DNA from: Chitinophagaceae bacterium
GTDB taxonomy: Bacteria; Bacteroidota; Bacteroidia; Cytophagales; Cytophagaceae
Reading direction: 5' to 3'
NCBI GenBank assembly: GCA_028288365.1
Contig: JAQBNU010000094.1
Span: forward strand, 51,578-115,577
Length of the DNA stretch: 64,000 bases
Made by a program: the position numbers and the translations under genes. The notes beneath the pieces were generated by a model. The model did not search any database. It was not told where the DNA came from and worked only from the letters and a program-made list of their open reading frames with translations. This document shows positions 35,211-44,590 of the stretch, in pieces (the first letter of the stretch is position 1; each line of letters opens with the position of its first letter).

Positions 35211-37433
35211 ATGAGGTTAGGAATGTTTCATACGATCAGGATACAGCTATTACTGATATTTATTCTGTTCACGTTAATTACTACTTCCGTATCGGTTTAT
35301 TGTTATACAATTTACCAAGCGAGGGAGAGAAGTTCTGAATTTAAAAATCTCATTCATAGCAATTCTTCCAAAATACTTTAACTGAATAAAATCAGAATGC
35401 AATTTCTTCTTTATGATGCGAAGAATAGTTCGTTTTATGAAACGGGCCAAAGTAAATACCTGAAGACACACAACGAATTGTTTCAATCGATCCAACAAGA
35501 ATTGAAAGAACTGAATATTAAAAATAAAAACATTATTCCTGCTGATAATTGGATAACGTTAAAAGCAGAGTTGAAAGAATATAAAAAAGATTACGATACA
35601 TTCATTGCTATTTTACATCAGCGTGGATTCAGAGATTTCGGTCTGGAAGGACAAATGAGGAAATATATTCATGACGTGGAAACTTACCAGGATTCTATTA
35701 ACATGGTTTTGTTACTTACCGTCAGAAGAAATGAGAAGGATTATATCTTGAGAAAAGATGCTTCGTACATTTCTACACATACAGAGAATGTTCATTTGTT
35801 GCGTGATGAAATTATAAATGATCCCCTTATTTCAAATGAAGGGAAAGTAGACCTGGTTGCTCTTCTTGACCATTATAAATATTGTTTCGATCGATGGGTA
35901 AAACTTGATCAGGAGTTGGGTATAGACCAGAGCATGGGACTAACGGGCGAGTTGAAGAGACACGACGAAGTGTTCGAGCAGATCATAGATCAATTGGTTA
36001 GTATTTCGGAACAAAACGATGATAATCTAGGCGAGGAAAATAAATTGTTTTTTATATCGGCTATTATTCTTTCTGTCATCATGAGCATCGTGCTCAGTAT
36101 TGTATTTTCCAATTCATTTACACGTCCAATAAGGGAGTTGTCGGATTCTATTAAAGAGGTAGTAAAAAGTAATTTTTCTGCAAATGTACATTTTTCTGAT
36201 ATTGATTTGAAAAGCGAAATGGGCCAGCTCATCATCAATTTTATTTGGATGAACAATCAAATCCATACCTATATCCAGGAAATCAAACAAAATGAAATCA
36301 TTCTGGAAGCCAAGGAAAAAAAGTTTCGTGCATTGATTGAAAACAGTAGCGATGCCATCGCATTAACGGATGCAGAAGGAAAGATAATTTATGCAAGTCC
36401 TTCTACTTCTCGTGTTATTGGTTATCAACCGGAAGAATTATTAGAAAAGAAGACGATAGAATTGGTACATCCGGAAGATGCAGGAGTTTTGATCAATAAG
36501 ATTGATGAAGTCACTTCTTCACCTGGAAAAATTGTTTATATACAATTTAGGATTTTGCACAAAGATGGCAATTGGAGATGGATAGATGGATATGCTGCTA
36601 ATTTTCTTCACGAACCTAATATACAAGCCATTATTACAAATTATCTGGATGTAACCAATAGGAAAAACAACGAACTGAAAATTGAAGAACAATATAAAGA
36701 GCTGCAATTGATCAATTCTGAATTAGACAGGTTTGTATATAGTGCTTCGCATGATTTAAAAGCACCACTGGCCTCTATTTTAGGTATGATCCTGGTGTCT
36801 AAACTGGAGCCCGATGTAGCCGCTAAGCTAAGCTACATGGACATGATTGATGGAAGTGTAAGAAAGTTAATGGAGGTAATCAAAGACCTCACTAATTTTT
36901 CAAGGAATGCAAGACTGGAAGTAGTGAAAGAAAAAATTGATTTTATCTCAACCATACAGGAATCTATTGTGTCTTACAATCATATTCATAATTTTTCAGA
37001 AATCGATTTTAAAGTAAGGGTGGAGAAACCGTTTGTTTTCTATTCTGATGCTTTGCGATTGAAAACATTATTCAATAATTTGATCTCTAATTCTATTCTT
37101 TATCATAATATCGATCAGGCCAATCCTTATATATTTATTCAGGTAAAAGATTTGCAGTCACATGTGGAAATTACAGTGAAAGATAATGGCAGAGGTATTG
37201 ATGCAAAGTTTCATTCGAAAATCTTCGACATGTTCTACAGGGCTTCAGAAGACTCTATGGGTACGGGTCTTGGATTGTACATTGTAAAAGGAATCATAGA
37301 GAAACTAAATGGAACCATTACATTGCAATCATACCCTCATAAAGGTTCAGAGTTTGTTATTACAATTCCTAACGAATATACTCAGGCGATAGAAGATAAA
37401 AGTAACATGACTTCTTCTGTGATTTATTTATAG
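35211..37433 (+). pseudogene. Membrane PAS histidine kinase interrupted by an in-frame stop
   Basis: Codons 35211-35378 encode a start and first membrane helix (LLLIFILFTLITTSVSVYC); a TAA at 35379-35381 interrupts, and the same frame continues from 35382 without any shift to 37433. The second part has a sensor region (to about 36035), a second helix (FFISAIILSVIMSIVLSIVF), a HAMP-like linker, a PAS domain (RALIENSSDAIALTDAEGK), an H-box SASHDLKAPLASI, an N-box NNLISNSILYHN, DNGRGID and GTGLGLYIVKG. Catalytic parts are intact. As read, the kinase lacks its first helix if translation restarts at ATG 35397. It may be a nonsense mutation, readthrough or a sequencing error. No regulator gene is adjacent. 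Confidence 0.8.
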
Positions 37434-37439
37434 AAGAAG

Positions 37440-37940
37440 TCATGTTGTTTCTACTACTGTTGTTTGGAGACCAGCAATCATGCCTGATTTGGTTTGTCCC
37501 AGAATGTAAACGCGAATGTGTATTTCTCCGATGCGGTATACTACAATGTTTGTAAGTACTTCATTCAATACAGATTTTAAGTGTATGAATTGATCTGCCT
37601 GAAAGTTTTCTTCATCACTTGCTCCTGCATATACATTTACTGCATGTCGGAAAAAGTAATTGAGATCTGTTTTTTCTATTTTAGTGCGCGGTGGCTTACA
37701 CGCCCATCGCAATAATTCAGCATGCGGTATGGGTAAATCTGATGATTGTTCTTTATAGAATAATTGCAAAGGGTATTCCGATTCACTGACAAACAGTAAA
37801 CATGCTGCAGCATCTTCATTTTTTTTTATTGTGCATCCATAATACGTGTGGTTAAAGGTGACAACTGTTATAAAAAATATTGTATGTAATAGTATGAAGT
37901 CATTCTTATTCGTTTGTCTTTGATGGTACAGCTGGTTCAT
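37440..37940 (-). CDS. Nuclease A inhibitor (NuiA)-like protein, N-terminus doubtful
   Basis: The region from about residue 45 (NEDAAACLLFVSESEYPLQLFYK) to the end fits the NuiA family, small inhibitors of sugar-nonspecific nucleases: the SESEYP motif, a central helix-strand part and KTKSGMIAGLQTTVVET-like end. The first 40 residues are unlike the family and overlap, on the other strand, the nuclease remnant. A more natural start may be the ATG at 37838-37840, joined by one extra A near the A9 run at 37819-37827, so the gene may be frameshifted. It is an interesting pair with the nuclease stump next to it. Confidence 0.6.
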   Translation of the reverse strand: MNQLYHQRQTNKNDFILLHTIFFITVVTFNHTYYGCTIKKNEDAAACLLFVSESEYPLQLFYKEQSSDLPIPHAELLRWACKPPRTKIEKTDLNYFFRHAVNVYAGASDEENFQADQFIHLKSVLNEVLTNIVVYRIGEIHIRVYILGQTKSGMIAGLQTTVVETT

Positions 37941-38386
37941 TGGATCATGGCTTTGTAAATACTGCGATGCAGGAACATGTGATCGGTGCTGAGAAATGGC
38001 ACATCAATGCCTTAGAGCCACCGTTGCTAGATTATAATACAGAATCAATCCAGCTTATGTTTACCAGAATAATGCCTATAGATGTTCTGACCACGATGGA
38101 TTGTTAGTGGGACTACAGTTTGACAATAGCACAGTGACTTCTATTGCCAACGAAAAATTAGCCGATGATATTTCAACTTTGTTCCATTTTCAATCCTTCT
38201 GATGGAAATGTCACATTGTCCGCAACGCATGAAGGTGATGCGATAAAAGTATCTGACATGTTTGGCAATATTGTATGGGAAGGCCAGGGGAGAGAAATTC
38301 AGACTCATCTGGAATTATCATATTTACCTCTTGGTATGTATGTGGTCAATTGCAATGAACATGTTATTAAAATGATCAAAAAATAG
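37916..38386 (+). pseudogene. C-terminal remnant of ExeM/NucH-type secreted nuclease with T9SS tail
   Basis: Reading from 37916 gives FDGTAGSLDHGFVNTAM, EKWHINALEPPLLDYNTE, then after a one-base loss at about 38045 (GAATCAAT, where GAATTCAAT would read EFN) NPAYVYQNNAYRCSDHDGLLVGLQF. This is the end of the endonuclease/exonuclease/phosphatase domain of ExeM/NucH-like extracellular nucleases, including the catalytic SDHD. A second shift near 38185 leads into a T9SS sorting domain (FNPSDGNVTL, YVVNCNEHVIKMIKK). The N-terminal hundreds of residues are missing; a short signal-like start (MKSFLFVCL) at 37894 may be the other end of an internal deletion. Confidence 0.8.
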
Positions 38387-38406
38387 AAGCGATATGCTAG
38401 AGTAAT

Positions 38407-38442
38407 AAAAGGCTACAGAGAATTTTTCTCAGTAGCCTTTTT
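38407..38442. terminator. Bidirectional terminator
   Basis: aaaaggctac (38407-38416) pairs with gtagccttttt (38432-38442); part of the inner bases (agagaa/ttctc) pair as well. It has A-rich and T-rich flanks and sits between convergent genes (nuclease remnant and the minus-strand CARDB protein). Confidence 0.8.
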
Positions 38443-38460
38443 TAATTGAATTCAATCTGA

Positions 38461-40278
38461 TCAATGCTGCACTACAAATTTTATAGTTTCTGTTTGGCTT
38501 TCATCGTTCAGTCGTAGCATGTACAAACCATTTTTCAATGCTGTTGTATTGATTTCTTTTTCCTGTAAGAAATTCCCTTCGCTTATTTTTTCACCATTTA
38601 GACTATACAACAAGTAAGAGTTGTTTTGAGGATGTTCAGAAGTACTGGCTACCGTTACGTTATCATTGTCCTGCGCCAACTTGAAGCGATGGGTGGTAAG
38701 AGGAAGTTTAAACGGTCTTTTTAAAAAAAATGGAATAGAAACTACCAATTGATTGTTGGTATAATCCGATTCATAGTAAGGACCTGAAATACTTTTTGCA
38801 ATAAAGATCAAATAGGGATAATCTAATGTACTGATGTTGGCATGCGAAGAACTCGTATCTGAAAAGGTATATGCTCCACCCACTAGCGCATCGTGATTGG
38901 TAAATACTCTTGTATCGCCCGGTATATCGGAAGCATCGTATACATCGTCCATAGAGAAATACGTTTCATACTCCAAGTATTCAAGGTGTATAGATCTTTG
39001 CGGAGCTTCTACGGTATAGTTAAAGGCTACACCGTTTCCAAAATTGTTAGTGATTTCTACATCTGTAACAGCCAAGTCAGGAAAGCTAGTTGGAACATAG
39101 AAGGCGCCCCAATCGTTGGCAGTACTGTCGTAGTTGTATGGATCTGGTGTTGTAGACTTCAGATGTAGCTGCAGAATAAGGTAAGGATAATCGTAAAGAC
39201 TTACCGGTGCAACAAAAGAACCCACTGCTACTTGATTGGAAATGATAAACGGATGTGTAGCGATCACAAGATCTGTATCTGCCTGCAAGGTATTGTCGCG
39301 CGATAAGTATACCAGAACATCGTATTGATTCCAATCCACTTGCGAACCTCCTGTATTTTGCATGTAAGCGTGGTATTCCAAACGGTCAGCAATCATAGAG
39401 TCTACCTGAACACCGCTGATGGTCACATCTGGAAAAGAAGCAGGAAGGTATACATCTGCCAGTGCAAAGTTATTACTTAAGTACGGGTGTGTTTGACCAG
39501 GAGTGAGACTGATATTGGCCACTAAATAGTTGTATACCCTAAGATCTACATTGGTTGCTGCATGTGCCACACTACTGTATGAGGCGCCAGGCAAGATCAT
39601 AGGATAACCATTGAAAATTAGCGTTGACGCTTGGAGATCAGGAGGAGTGTTTAAAATAGAATCCGTTGATACAAATGTTTTCATTGTAAAACGATTCAAG
39701 TATAATGGACGTGTACCAGTATTGTGAATGGTGTACCAAAACGAAATCGTATCCTTATGTATATCCATGATAGAAAAATCACTGATTTCAAACGCGGCAT
39801 CTGCATACGAGATGTCTATGGTGAGTGAGTTATTGGCTACATTCATTTCCTGCGAACCATAACCAGGACGTGGTTTAGCATAGAACGTCAGGTAATGGTA
39901 TTGGTCTATATTAACCTGTGCAGGTGCCGTGGCAATTGCTGTTTCAGTGTATGTCTGTCCTACACCCAGGGTAAAAGTCGTGGTACTCAATAGTCCCGAA
40001 CCGCAGTCGATGGGTGTACTGGAAACGGGAGTTGAGCCAACGGACAGGTAGTATTCAAGCGGACTCAAATCCATGGATCGGGTACCCACATTTTTTACCT
40101 CGTATACAAAGGTACAGACATTGCCGACGATGCTTTGCACGGTCATTTTGGTGACGATGAGATCTGGGATTGGAACGGTTGGCAAGTTGGTCGGAGGCCA
40201 ATATTGCGCATGAGTCAGGTTGGGCACAAGAGTACAAAGTACCCATATACCGAGCAGGGTACAGGTTTTCTTTAACAT
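38461..40278 (-). CDS. CARDB-repeat surface protein with T9SS tail
   Basis: A 605-residue secreted protein. After a signal peptide (ends LTHAQ) come four beta-sandwich repeats of about 110-125 residues, each opening with a PDL-type motif (PDLIVTKMTVQ, FEISDFSIMD, PDVTISGVQVD, PDLAVTDVEIT) and an N-T-G turn, typical of CARDB adhesion modules. The last 80 residues form a T9SS type A sorting domain (YLLYSLNGEKISEG, ALKNGLYMLRL, KFVVQH). It is therefore exported by type IX secretion and probably anchored at the cell surface. Ligand unknown. It is a single-gene unit with a terminator at its 3' end. Confidence 0.85.
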   Translation of the reverse strand: MLKKTCTLLGIWVLCTLVPNLTHAQYWPPTNLPTVPIPDLIVTKMTVQSIVGNVCTFVYEVKNVGTRSMDLSPLEYYLSVGSTPVSSTPIDCGSGLLSTTTFTLGVGQTYTETAIATAPAQVNIDQYHYLTFYAKPRPGYGSQEMNVANNSLTIDISYADAAFEISDFSIMDIHKDTISFWYTIHNTGTRPLYLNRFTMKTFVSTDSILNTPPDLQASTLIFNGYPMILPGASYSSVAHAATNVDLRVYNYLVANISLTPGQTHPYLSNNFALADVYLPASFPDVTISGVQVDSMIADRLEYHAYMQNTGGSQVDWNQYDVLVYLSRDNTLQADTDLVIATHPFIISNQVAVGSFVAPVSLYDYPYLILQLHLKSTTPDPYNYDSTANDWGAFYVPTSFPDLAVTDVEITNNFGNGVAFNYTVEAPQRSIHLEYLEYETYFSMDDVYDASDIPGDTRVFTNHDALVGGAYTFSDTSSSHANISTLDYPYLIFIAKSISGPYYESDYTNNQLVVSIPFFLKRPFKLPLTTHRFKLAQDNDNVTVASTSEHPQNNSYLLYSLNGEKISEGNFLQEKEINTTALKNGLYMLRLNDESQTETIKFVVQH

Positions 40279-40496
40279 AGCTGAATGATTAAAAATTAAA
40301 CTCTTTGGTTGAAATTCAGTGCTTGGACGAAAAAGAAGAGGAGAGGTTTAAGGAAGCGAGTAAAAAAAGTAAATACTCAATAAAACGATTGGTACGTTCC
40401 TCTTATCATGTGTTACATCTATCGTTGAATAAATTTATGTTTTTGTCAATCACTTAATGTCTTTTATTTCCAATAGTTGAAGAGCAACAATATATT

Positions 40497-40859
40497 TTAA
40501 AGCACAGCAAAATATTCTTTTACAAATTCATATTGCTGATGTGGAGTTAATTTCCCTGACTGCCTGCAGGCTATTTTTATGTTATCAAAACGTGCATCCG
40601 CATTCAGTATGTTATATAATTCTGATTTTGCATTGGTGGGCCCAAATAAAATGATTTCATCGTATCGCTTGATGCTATCTCCGATCTCTTTATAATAAGC
40701 AGCTTGTGTGGATTGTTCTTTATCATTCAACAGCTTTTCTGTTTGTTCAGAAGTTAAAACACATACAATAGTTTGCTGAGTTTCCTCATCGCCTGAAGGA
40801 TCGATTAAATGTGCACTTGCGTGATCCATGCAAATACCTAATTGATTGATCGTTTTCAT
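40497..40859 (-). CDS. Small eRF1/host-attachment-like cytoplasmic protein
   Basis: A 120-residue soluble protein without signal peptide. It starts LGICMDHASAHLID, a pattern seen in a family of small Bacteroidota proteins often labelled translational machinery protein, related in style to the eRF1 domain 3/host attachment fold. Other conserved stretches are QAAYYKEIGDSIKRYDEIILFGPTNAKSELYNIL and a closing HQQYEFVKEYF. It may bind ribosomes or RNA, but this is by family label only. It stands alone between two long intergenic stretches. Confidence 0.6.
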   Translation of the reverse strand: MKTINQLGICMDHASAHLIDPSGDEETQQTIVCVLTSEQTEKLLNDKEQSTQAAYYKEIGDSIKRYDEIILFGPTNAKSELYNILNADARFDNIKIACRQSGKLTPHQQYEFVKEYFAVL

Positions 40860-41152
40860 AATTTCGGTTATTTAGTTTGTTTGAAGCGCCAGTAAGCAAT
40901 AATGCATGGAGTGATTATGTCGCATACTGAGCAATAAACAAGTGAAAACTTGTTTTTAAATACTGTGCCATGATAATAAGAGTATGGTGAACGAATAGTC
41001 GATAACGTTATTAATGAGGCTTTGAACACTGTTACGGCTCTTTATTGCAATAGGAAGGTGTAGTCTATAAAGAATGGAAGTTTTCTATAAAGTTGTTCCT
41101 CTTCTTATATAAACAATTATAATGCCTGCACTTTGTACGCTGAATGACTATG
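40860..41152. other. Non-coding stretch upstream of the eRF1-like gene
   Basis: About 290 bases of AT-rich sequence. I see no convincing open frame, tRNA or long inverted repeat in it. It should contain the promoter of the minus-strand gene ending at 40497, and ends at a terminator. Confidence 0.4.
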
Positions 41153-41190
41153 ATAAAGCCCTTCATCAGTAAGGTATGAAGGGCTTTATT
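41152..41190. terminator. Terminator after the lysine-rich small protein
   Basis: gataaagcccttca (41152-41165) pairs with tgaagggctttatt (41177-41190) around an 11-base loop. It lies 20 bases after the stop of the minus-strand small gene; on that strand the stem ends in A/T-rich sequence. Confidence 0.75.
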
Positions 41191-41209
41191 GATATCGATA
41201 AGATGTTGA

Positions 41210-41320
41210 TCAACTATTCTTTTTACTTTCCTTTTTTGCTTTTTTGTCTGCCCTTTTTTCTGTTAAACTTTTACCGGCTGCCTTCTTATCATTTTTTTGT
41301 ACTGATTTTTCTTTCGCCAT
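41210..41320 (-). CDS. Tiny lysine-rich basic protein, 36 residues
   Basis: Too short for routine gene calling. On the minus strand an ATG at 41320 opens MAKEKSVQKNDKKAAGKSL and runs to a TGA at 41210-41212. Nearly 40% of residues are Lys. An AGGGA ribosome-binding-like site lies 6-10 bases upstream and a clear terminator follows, which supports expression. Similar short MAKEK-type Lys-rich proteins are annotated in other Bacteroidota; role unknown, nucleic-acid binding is a natural guess. Confidence 0.7.
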   Translation of the reverse strand: MAKEKSVQKNDKKAAGKSLTEKRADKKAKKESKKNS

Positions 41321-41368
41321 AGTTTTCCCTGAGGGATTTAGTTGCATTGATTTATTTTCGAATCGGTT

Positions 41369-42502
41369 CTATTCTTCAAGATGTTTTGAATGTTCCGGAA
41401 TATAGATGTCAAACGTCGCACCTTTCCCCAATGAGCTTGTTGCAGTAACGATACCGTTATGGTTATCAACGATCTTTTTTACAATAGCTAAACCAATGCC
41501 AGTACCAGGATAAGTTTCTTTACTGTGAAGTTTTTGAAATACTTCGAAAATGCGTTCATGAAATTGGGGCTCGAATCCTATACCGTTATCTCTAATTGTG
41601 ATGTGGCAGTATTCTTTCTTTTCTGAAAGGTACTCATTAAGCGAGCGATCACCTCTTATCATCTTACTTGTTACCACGATGTGTGAAGACAGATGGGGTT
41701 GTGCAAATTTGATGGCATTACTGATGAGATTGTAAAACAATTGATGGAACTGAAAGGCGATGATGCTGGCATACCCAAGATCTTTGATTTCAATGGTTAC
41801 TTTGTTTTCTTCTATTGTGTCTTTTAATTCTTCTTTTACTTCCTCTAAGATGTCCATCAGATGAGTCGGTTCAAATTTCCGCTCTGTGCTGTTGATATTG
41901 GAAAACAAAAGTAGATCGGTGATCAATTGGCGCATTCTGGTTGCCGCAGCTTCAATACGGGTAAGGTTGAATTTACCACTTTCAGACAATTGTTCCAGTT
42001 CTGTATGAAGTATATGTGTAACGAAGGTTTGTATTTTTCGAAGAGGCTCTTGTAAATCATGACTGGAAACATAGGTAAAGGCTACCAATTCTTTATTCGC
42101 AGCAATGAGCTCTGCCGTTTGTTTTCCTTTCTCTTCGTTTTGAAAAACTAACTCAATGTTGGCAATGATGAGTTCAGCTGCGCGCTTTCTTTTTTCTTCG
42201 TTTTGGAAAGTAAGTTCGGTATTGGCAATGACGAGTTCGGCCGCGCGTTTTTCTTTTTCTTGGTTTTGGAACGCGAGTTCTTTGTTGGCGATAATTAATT
42301 CGGCCGCACGTTTTTCTTTTTCTTGGTTTTGGAACGCGAGTTCTTTGTTGGCGATGATTAATTCGGCGGCACGTTTTTCTTTCTCTTCATTTTGAAAAGC
42401 AAGTTCAAGATCAGCAAGGAGTAGCTCATCAGTACGTTTTTCCCCGATTTGGGGAGAAGGTGTTGCATTCACAACAAGTATTTCATTCAATTTTTTGTTC
42501 AT
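41369..42502 (-). CDS. Soluble histidine kinase with 21-residue tandem repeats
   Basis: A 377-residue kinase with no membrane helix or known sensor domain. Residues 25-140 consist of about five 21-residue repeats of the type ELAFQNEEKEKRAAELIIANK, which should form a long charged coiled coil. Then come the H-box YVSSHDLQEPLRKIQTFV, N-box NLISNAIKFAQ, DNGIGFE and GTGIGLAIVKKI, all intact. Such kinases pair with separate receivers, none of which is adjacent. The repeats are close at the DNA level too, so the copy number could change by slippage. It may read an intracellular or partner-protein signal. Confidence 0.92.
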   Translation of the reverse strand: MNKKLNEILVVNATPSPQIGEKRTDELLLADLELAFQNEEKEKRAAELIIANKELAFQNQEKEKRAAELIIANKELAFQNQEKEKRAAELVIANTELTFQNEEKRKRAAELIIANIELVFQNEEKGKQTAELIAANKELVAFTYVSSHDLQEPLRKIQTFVTHILHTELEQLSESGKFNLTRIEAAATRMRQLITDLLLFSNINSTERKFEPTHLMDILEEVKEELKDTIEENKVTIEIKDLGYASIIAFQFHQLFYNLISNAIKFAQPHLSSHIVVTSKMIRGDRSLNEYLSEKKEYCHITIRDNGIGFEPQFHERIFEVFQKLHSKETYPGTGIGLAIVKKIVDNHNGIVTATSSLGKGATFDIYIPEHSKHLEE

Positions 42503-42701
42503 TGCGAGGTGTGAAAATTGAATGGTTTGGATGGAATCGAAGTTTTGAAAATCTCGGAACGGCGAATAAGCCGTTGAATCACACTATTGGTGTGTGAACA
42601 AGAGTAAGATACGAAATATAAGCGTATAGCAAGAGATTATTAAAAGTAGAAAGCAAAGTAGTGGTATTATGATGATGGCAAGCAACAATGACAATTGTAT
42701 G

Positions 42702-43880
42702 TTACTTACTTAAAATTTCCATCTCCACTCTTCGGTTAAGTTGTCTTGATTCTTTGGTGGAATTGTCTGCTATAGGAAATGCTCCGCCGAGTCCCAGTGT
42801 TTCTATGCGATCGGCAGCAATACCTTTGCTGATCAAATATCTTTTGGCGTTAGCAACACGTTGTTGAGAGAGTTTGACATTCAAAACAGAGTCACCCTGA
42901 TTATCGGTATGACCGATAAAACGAATGCGTACCGTGCTGTCTCTCGCAAGCCATGATGCAATAGCATTTAGTTCAGCTTTTGCTTCAGGTAATAGTTCGG
43001 CTTTGGTTTGACTGAAGATTAAATTATGCAACTCTATCCTTTTGTTTGATAGCGTGTCTTTTATAACGAGTGCAGAGGAATCTATGACAGGAACTTTTTT
43101 CTTATGATGAACGACATAGACTCCCGGAGCGATGGTGTCGGTCATGTCGAAGTCGCCATAGTTGGACAGCTTTGCTTTTGTACTGTCTTTAGGTGCGACA
43201 TAGTTTTTAGCTACAACGGTATTGATCTTTTGAGGAGGAGTATAACCAGGTGGCATGGTCTCCAGGTAGGTGAAGGAAATGTCATCCAGTGCGACATCGT
43301 TGCCAGATACCGATTGGTTTAGGTTTTCAATGTGTATTCTTACTTCTCCATTTGCTACACCGGAATACCACGTTCCAGAAATCCTGATCCATTGGAACAC
43401 ATGGTAAAAATCTCTTTCAATGGCTACCTCTTGTCCTGCTACTACCAGCCGCAGTTTTGGATCATTGCCTTTCACATCTCCACCAAGAAATTCAAAATTC
43501 AATTTTGGAGGAAGTCTTTTATAGATGTTGCAAAAGTAGGCTGAAAATTCGTAGCGTGTATTGGGTACTACACGTACCTTAGAAGACCAGATCTTCATGC
43601 CTTTTTCTCCATTGCCATTGCATACTAAAAAAAAACGTCTGCCACTATGATCACCGTCGATGGGATTTTTAAAGTCTTTGTTGATAGAAGAAGCATTGAT
43701 GGCAATGGCATAGCAACCGGGAGGAGCCGTTTCTATGTATTGGTAATCACTGGTGAAGCCTTCATCCCCTAATTCGAAATCACCGTTCTTTACCAGGTTG
43801 ATGGCAGCCTGTTGTGCACGAGAGAAAGAGGTGCTGAGTAGTAAAACAATGAAATAAATGAAGAGAGAAATGTGGTTCAA
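42702..43880 (-). CDS. OmpA-family protein with galactose-binding-like N-domain
   Basis: A 392-residue outer-membrane-associated protein. The signal peptide ends SRAQ. Residues 27-205 form a beta-sandwich resembling carbohydrate-binding or galactose-binding modules (NLVKNGDFELGDEGF, WIRISGTWYSG, NDVALDDISFTYLE). A linker follows, then an OmpA domain (about 285-392) with FIGHTDNQGDSVLN, LSQQRVANAKRYL and the ending LNRRVEMEIL, which binds peptidoglycan. It probably ties a surface-exposed domain to the cell wall. Single-gene unit. Confidence 0.88.
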   Translation of the reverse strand: MNHISLFIYFIVLLLSTSFSRAQQAAINLVKNGDFELGDEGFTSDYQYIETAPPGCYAIAINASSINKDFKNPIDGDHSGRRFFLVCNGNGEKGMKIWSSKVRVVPNTRYEFSAYFCNIYKRLPPKLNFEFLGGDVKGNDPKLRLVVAGQEVAIERDFYHVFQWIRISGTWYSGVANGEVRIHIENLNQSVSGNDVALDDISFTYLETMPPGYTPPQKINTVVAKNYVAPKDSTKAKLSNYGDFDMTDTIAPGVYVVHHKKKVPVIDSSALVIKDTLSNKRIELHNLIFSQTKAELLPEAKAELNAIASWLARDSTVRIRFIGHTDNQGDSVLNVKLSQQRVANAKRYLISKGIAADRIETLGLGGAFPIADNSTKESRQLNRRVEMEILSK

Positions 43881-43957
43881 TCAGATAAGAGTTGTCGTGT
43901 TTCGATGCTCAATTTAATAAACAAACGCTAGTATTGGTTTATTATTTTACACATTGA

Positions 43958-44467
43958 TCAAGACTGATTTTTCTTAAATCCTATCGTTTTTCTCTCTATT
44001 GGTTGTTCTTCTTTTTTCAATAAATAGCCGATGGCTTCATAAACATCTTCAAATTTCTTGTCATATTTGGCTTCAAGTGCTTTGAGTTGTTCGGTTAAAT
44101 CTTTATGGGTGAGAGCGTATTCTTTTAAAGCGATAAATGCTTCAACGATAGCGATGTTCATTTGAATAGCTTTTTTACTACGTAACACACTGGCCAGCAT
44201 AGTGACACCATGTTCTGTAAAAGCAAAAGGCGTAATCTGAGTATTTCGTTTTAACTGAGATGCGGTCACAATCTGTGACCGCATCTCTAGCCATTCTGTT
44301 ACAGAAAGCCTGAACATAAATCGTAGAGGGAATCGATCGGAATTTCGTTTGACGGCTTGATTGAGGGCTTTGGTATTTACGTCGTAGAGTTCCGCTAAAT
44401 CAAAATCAAGCATGACTTTCATTCCTCTGATTTCACAGATCTTTTGCTGGATGTGTTGGAGTTGCAT
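43958..44467 (-). CDS. ORF6N-domain DNA-binding protein
   Basis: A 169-residue cytoplasmic protein with the ORF6N domain in its first 90 residues: QQKICEIRGMKVMLDFDLAELYDV, then TKALNQAVKRNSDRFPLRFMF, and TPFAFTEHGVTMLASVLRS. A coiled-coil tail follows (HKDLTEQLKALEAKYDKKFEDVYEAI). ORF6N domains are found in phage antirepressors and in stand-alone bacterial genes; DNA binding is expected. This is the intact relative of the pseudogene at 31213-31729. No other phage gene is nearby. Confidence 0.9.
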   Translation of the reverse strand: MQLQHIQQKICEIRGMKVMLDFDLAELYDVNTKALNQAVKRNSDRFPLRFMFRLSVTEWLEMRSQIVTASQLKRNTQITPFAFTEHGVTMLASVLRSKKAIQMNIAIVEAFIALKEYALTHKDLTEQLKALEAKYDKKFEDVYEAIGYLLKKEEQPIERKTIGFKKNQS

Positions 44468-44590
44468 GGTGTATACAGTTTAAAAATGTTGCATAGCATA
44501 GCTACGCTAAAAATAGCAAGAGCAAATTAATACTCTTTGGTATTATTCAAAACTTTAAAAAGTGAATCAGTAAATTTGCAAGATTACATT

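Noticed and set aside
42130..42400. Regular 63-bp repeats resembling a CRISPR-like array
   Set aside because: The repeats are in frame within a histidine kinase, are adjacent without spacers and encode a coiled coil; no cas genes are present.
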